Below, piece by piece: positions 5,608 through 7,037 of a DNA stretch of 7,037 nucleotides. Each line of letters starts with the position of its first letter. Positions within the stretch are counted from its first letter, which is position 1. The DNA comes from an uncultured Eubacteriales bacterium (GTDB lineage: Bacteria > Bacillota > Clostridia > Christensenellales > DTU072). The stretch spans positions 1 to 7,037 of the forward strand of contig CACXDF010000286.1 in assembly GCA_902766325.1 (NCBI GenBank). Direction: 5' to 3'. The notes under the pieces were generated by a model. The model saw only the letters and a list, made by a program, of their open reading frames with translations, was not told the DNA's origin and searched no databases. The translations under genes and the position numbers were made by a program.

Positions 5608-6006
5608 ATGTCCAAAAAGAAGCAAAGAGAAGCAGAACTGAAAGAACAACAACAGGCTTTACTGCGCGAACAACAACAAGCGGCCGAAGCCGCCAAGGCG
5701 GAAGAAGAAAGACGAAACAGTCGTCCCATCGCCATGGAAGAATATTATAACATCGCCTACGCCAAAGAACGGAAGCGTTTGAACGAGATGTTCGGTCGTA
5801 TCAACTACGGTTACTTCCCGGAAGAAAAAGAAACGGTAGAAAAGATCGTCTATAAAGAACCGGACAAAAACAAGTTCGTTCGTGTGGAAAAATATAAGAA
5901 AAAGAAGAGCGCGGCCGGGTTCTTCCTGTTTACGACCATCCTTTTCGCCGCCGCCGCCGTTTTCTTCGCGTTAGAAGCGTTCGGCATCATCAATCTCCTC
6001 CCCTGA
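5608..6006 (+). CDS. Unrecognised small protein with charged Gln-rich helix and C-terminal membrane anchor
   Basis: I do not recognise this 132-residue protein. Residues 2-36 are rich in Lys, Glu, Gln and Ala, with two EQQQA-type repeats (13-17 and 21-25), and probably form a coiled coil. Residues 41-70 (AMEEYYNIAYAKERKRLNEM and on to NYGYFP) look like a more conserved, aromatic-rich core. A basic stretch KYKKKK (95-100) precedes one hydrophobic segment at about 103-130, with only a few residues after it. This fits a tail-anchored inner-membrane protein with its bulk in the cytoplasm. There is no signal peptide. It is monocistronic, with a perfect-consensus promoter, a strong Shine-Dalgarno and its own terminator, so it is probably expressed constitutively and well. 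The function is unknown, and a scaffold or envelope-associated role is only a guess. Confidence 0.85.
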   Translation: MSKKKQREAELKEQQQALLREQQQAAEAAKAEEERRNSRPIAMEEYYNIAYAKERKRLNEMFGRINYGYFPEEKETVEKIVYKEPDKNKFVRVEKYKKKKSAAGFFLFTTILFAAAAVFFALEAFGIINLLP

Positions 6007-6028
6007 CGTTTATTTAAAATGTTAATTT

Positions 6029-6058
6029 AGCCCTCGGAATGTCCGAGGGCTTTTTGTT
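6029..6058 (+). terminator. Intrinsic terminator of the 132-residue protein gene
   Basis: A GC-rich stem of 9-10 bp, AGCCCTCGGA (6029-6038) with TCCGAGGGCT (6042-6051), closes a tiny loop and is followed by TTTTTGTTT. It begins 22 nt after the stop codon. Confidence 0.93.
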
Positions 6059-6065
6059 TGATAGC

Positions 6066-6108
6066 AAAAACTCCCTTACGCAACGCGCCGAAAGGGAGTT
6101 TTTTTTAT
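6066..6108. terminator. Bidirectional terminator between the convergent 132-residue protein gene and aspS
   Basis: AAAAACTCCCTT (6066-6077) pairs with AAGGGAGTTTTT (6092-6103) around a 14-nt loop. T runs follow on both strands: TTTTTTTT on the plus strand and TTTTT on the minus strand. Its position 23-65 nt beyond the aspS stop suggests that it mainly ends aspS transcripts, with a back-up role for the plus-strand gene. Confidence 0.85.
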
Positions 6109-6130
6109 TATCCTTATTATAATACCCGCG

Positions 6131-7037
6131 TTATTTACGCACGCAGATATTAGCTTCGCGGAGTTGCTTTTCGGTAACTTCGCACGGTGCGCCCATCAGA
6201 AGATCCTGCGCGTTTCTGTTCATGGGGAACGCGATGATCTCGCGGATGCTGGGTTCTTCGCCGAGAAGCATGACGATCCTGTCTACGCCGGGAGCGATAC
6301 CCGCGTGCGGCGGCGCGCCGAACTTAAAAGCGTTATATAGTGCCGAAAACTTCTTTTCGATGACGCTTTCGTCGTATCCCGCGATCGCAAAGGCCTTGAC
6401 CATGATTTCCGGATCGTGGTTGCGGACGGCGCCTGAACTGAGCTCGATACCGTTGCAAACGATATCGTATTGATAAGCGAGAATATCGAGAGGATCTTTG
6501 GTGTTGAGAGCATCCAATCCGCCTTGCGGCATGGAGAAAGGATTGTGACAAAATCCGAGTTCGCCCGTTTCTTCGTCCACTTCGTACATGGGGAAGTCGC
6601 AGATCCAGCAGAACTTAAAGCAATCTTTTTCGCAGATATCCATAGCCGTGCCTAATTCGTTACGAAGAATGCCGGCGCACTTTGTCGTGTGCAGTTTGTC
6701 TTCGCCGGCAACGAGCGCGACAAAACAATCTTTATCGGCGCCGATCGCTTTTTTAAAGTCGTCGAGTGCGGGCGCAATAAACTTGCTCACGCCGCCGGAC
6801 ACAGCGCCTTGCGCGTCTAATTTGCACCAATAGAAGGCGCAGGTCTCTTCCTTTTCTTTAACGAATTCCACTAAAGAATCAATGTACTTACGGGGTTTAT
6901 CGAAGCCTTTGCAAACGATAGCCTTGACCGTTTTTCCTTCGAAAAGCGGGCTGAGAGACCCAACTACGGAGGTCACGTCGGAAAGAACGAGCGGATTCCT
7001 CAGATCGGGCTTATCGCTGCCGTATTTTTCCATCGCA
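6131..7037 (-). CDS. aspS: Aspartyl-tRNA synthetase, C-terminal part (5' end outside window)
   Basis: AspRS charges tRNA-Asp with aspartate. About 301 C-terminal residues are present and the frame stays open to the right edge. The first full codons read A-M-E-K-Y-G-S-D, the internal (R/K)YGSDKPDLR motif of bacterial AspRS, so the ATG at 7031-7033 is not the start. Counting from that Met, the bacterial-type insertion (GAD) domain spans about 20-130. The catalytic core resumes with CWICDFPMYE (142-151), HNPFSMPQGG (163-172), CNGIELSSGAVRNHDPE (193-209) and motif 3 GIAPGVDRIVML (245-256, Arg252). The PSIREIIAFPMN tail follows. The wording ELSSGAVRNHDPE and HNPFSMPQGG resembles the AspRS subtype I associate with alphaproteobacteria more than the E. 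coli form. The anticodon-binding domain and motifs 1 and 2 lie outside the window, so tRNA discrimination (Asp only, or Asp and Asn) cannot be judged. Confidence 0.97.
   Translation of the reverse strand, partial: AMEKYGSDKPDLRNPLVLSDVTSVVGSLSPLFEGKTVKAIVCKGFDKPRKYIDSLVEFVKEKEETCAFYWCKLDAQGAVSGGVSKFIAPALDDFKKAIGADKDCFVALVAGEDKLHTTKCAGILRNELGTAMDICEKDCFKFCWICDFPMYEVDEETGELGFCHNPFSMPQGGLDALNTKDPLDILAYQYDIVCNGIELSSGAVRNHDPEIMVKAFAIAGYDESVIEKKFSALYNAFKFGAPPHAGIAPGVDRIVMLLGEEPSIREIIAFPMNRNAQDLLMGAPCEVTEKQLREANICVRK

Noticed and set aside
7031..7033. ATG before EKYGSDKPDLR as an aspS start
   Set aside because: The frame continues upstream (GCG) to the window edge, and this motif is internal in AspRS, so the gene is simply cut by the window.

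Overview
The window looks like ordinary chromosomal core DNA from a Firmicute, probably an uncultured clostridial lineage. The main evidence is the rplU-prp-rpmA cluster with an L27 that carries a cleavable N-terminal leader, together with strong AGGAGG ribosome-binding sites and intrinsic terminators. The family or genus cannot be set from this sequence. I see no insertion sequences, phage genes, CRISPR array, tRNA or rRNA, and no sign of recent transfer.

Layout. Positions 10-948 (minus strand) hold rplU (L21), prp (the protease that trims L27) and rpmA (L27), transcribed in that order from a promoter near 1034-1062. The roughly 80-nt 5' leader resembles the L21 autoregulatory leader. Positions 1154-4722 (minus strand) hold a tight three-gene operon: trkA (potassium channel regulator, TTG start), trkH (potassium channel, overlapping trkA by one base) and an unrecognised 253-residue membrane protein. 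It ends at a hairpin terminator at 1081-1126. A 129-bp divergent promoter region separates trkA from recX (4852-5454, plus strand), the RecA modulator, whose predicted transcription start falls on its own start codon. After the recX terminator, a perfect sigma-A-type promoter (TTGACA, 17 bp, TATAAT) drives an unrecognised 132-residue protein (5608-6006) with a charged, Gln-rich N-terminal half and one C-terminal membrane segment. Two terminators follow. The C-terminal 301 or so residues of aspS (minus strand) then run off the right edge.

How the genes work together. Prp removes the L27 leader so that mature L27 (AHKKG...) can reach the peptidyl-transferase centre; the leader, the predicted cut site and the Prp His/Cys pair are all visible. 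TrkA and TrkH form a nucleotide-gated potassium uptake system. The third gene of that operon is the best candidate here for something undescribed. I do not find a wholly new multi-gene system. The points worth checking are the Trk-linked membrane protein, the strongly promoted 132-residue protein, the probably leaderless recX mRNA, and an L27 leader one residue shorter than usual.
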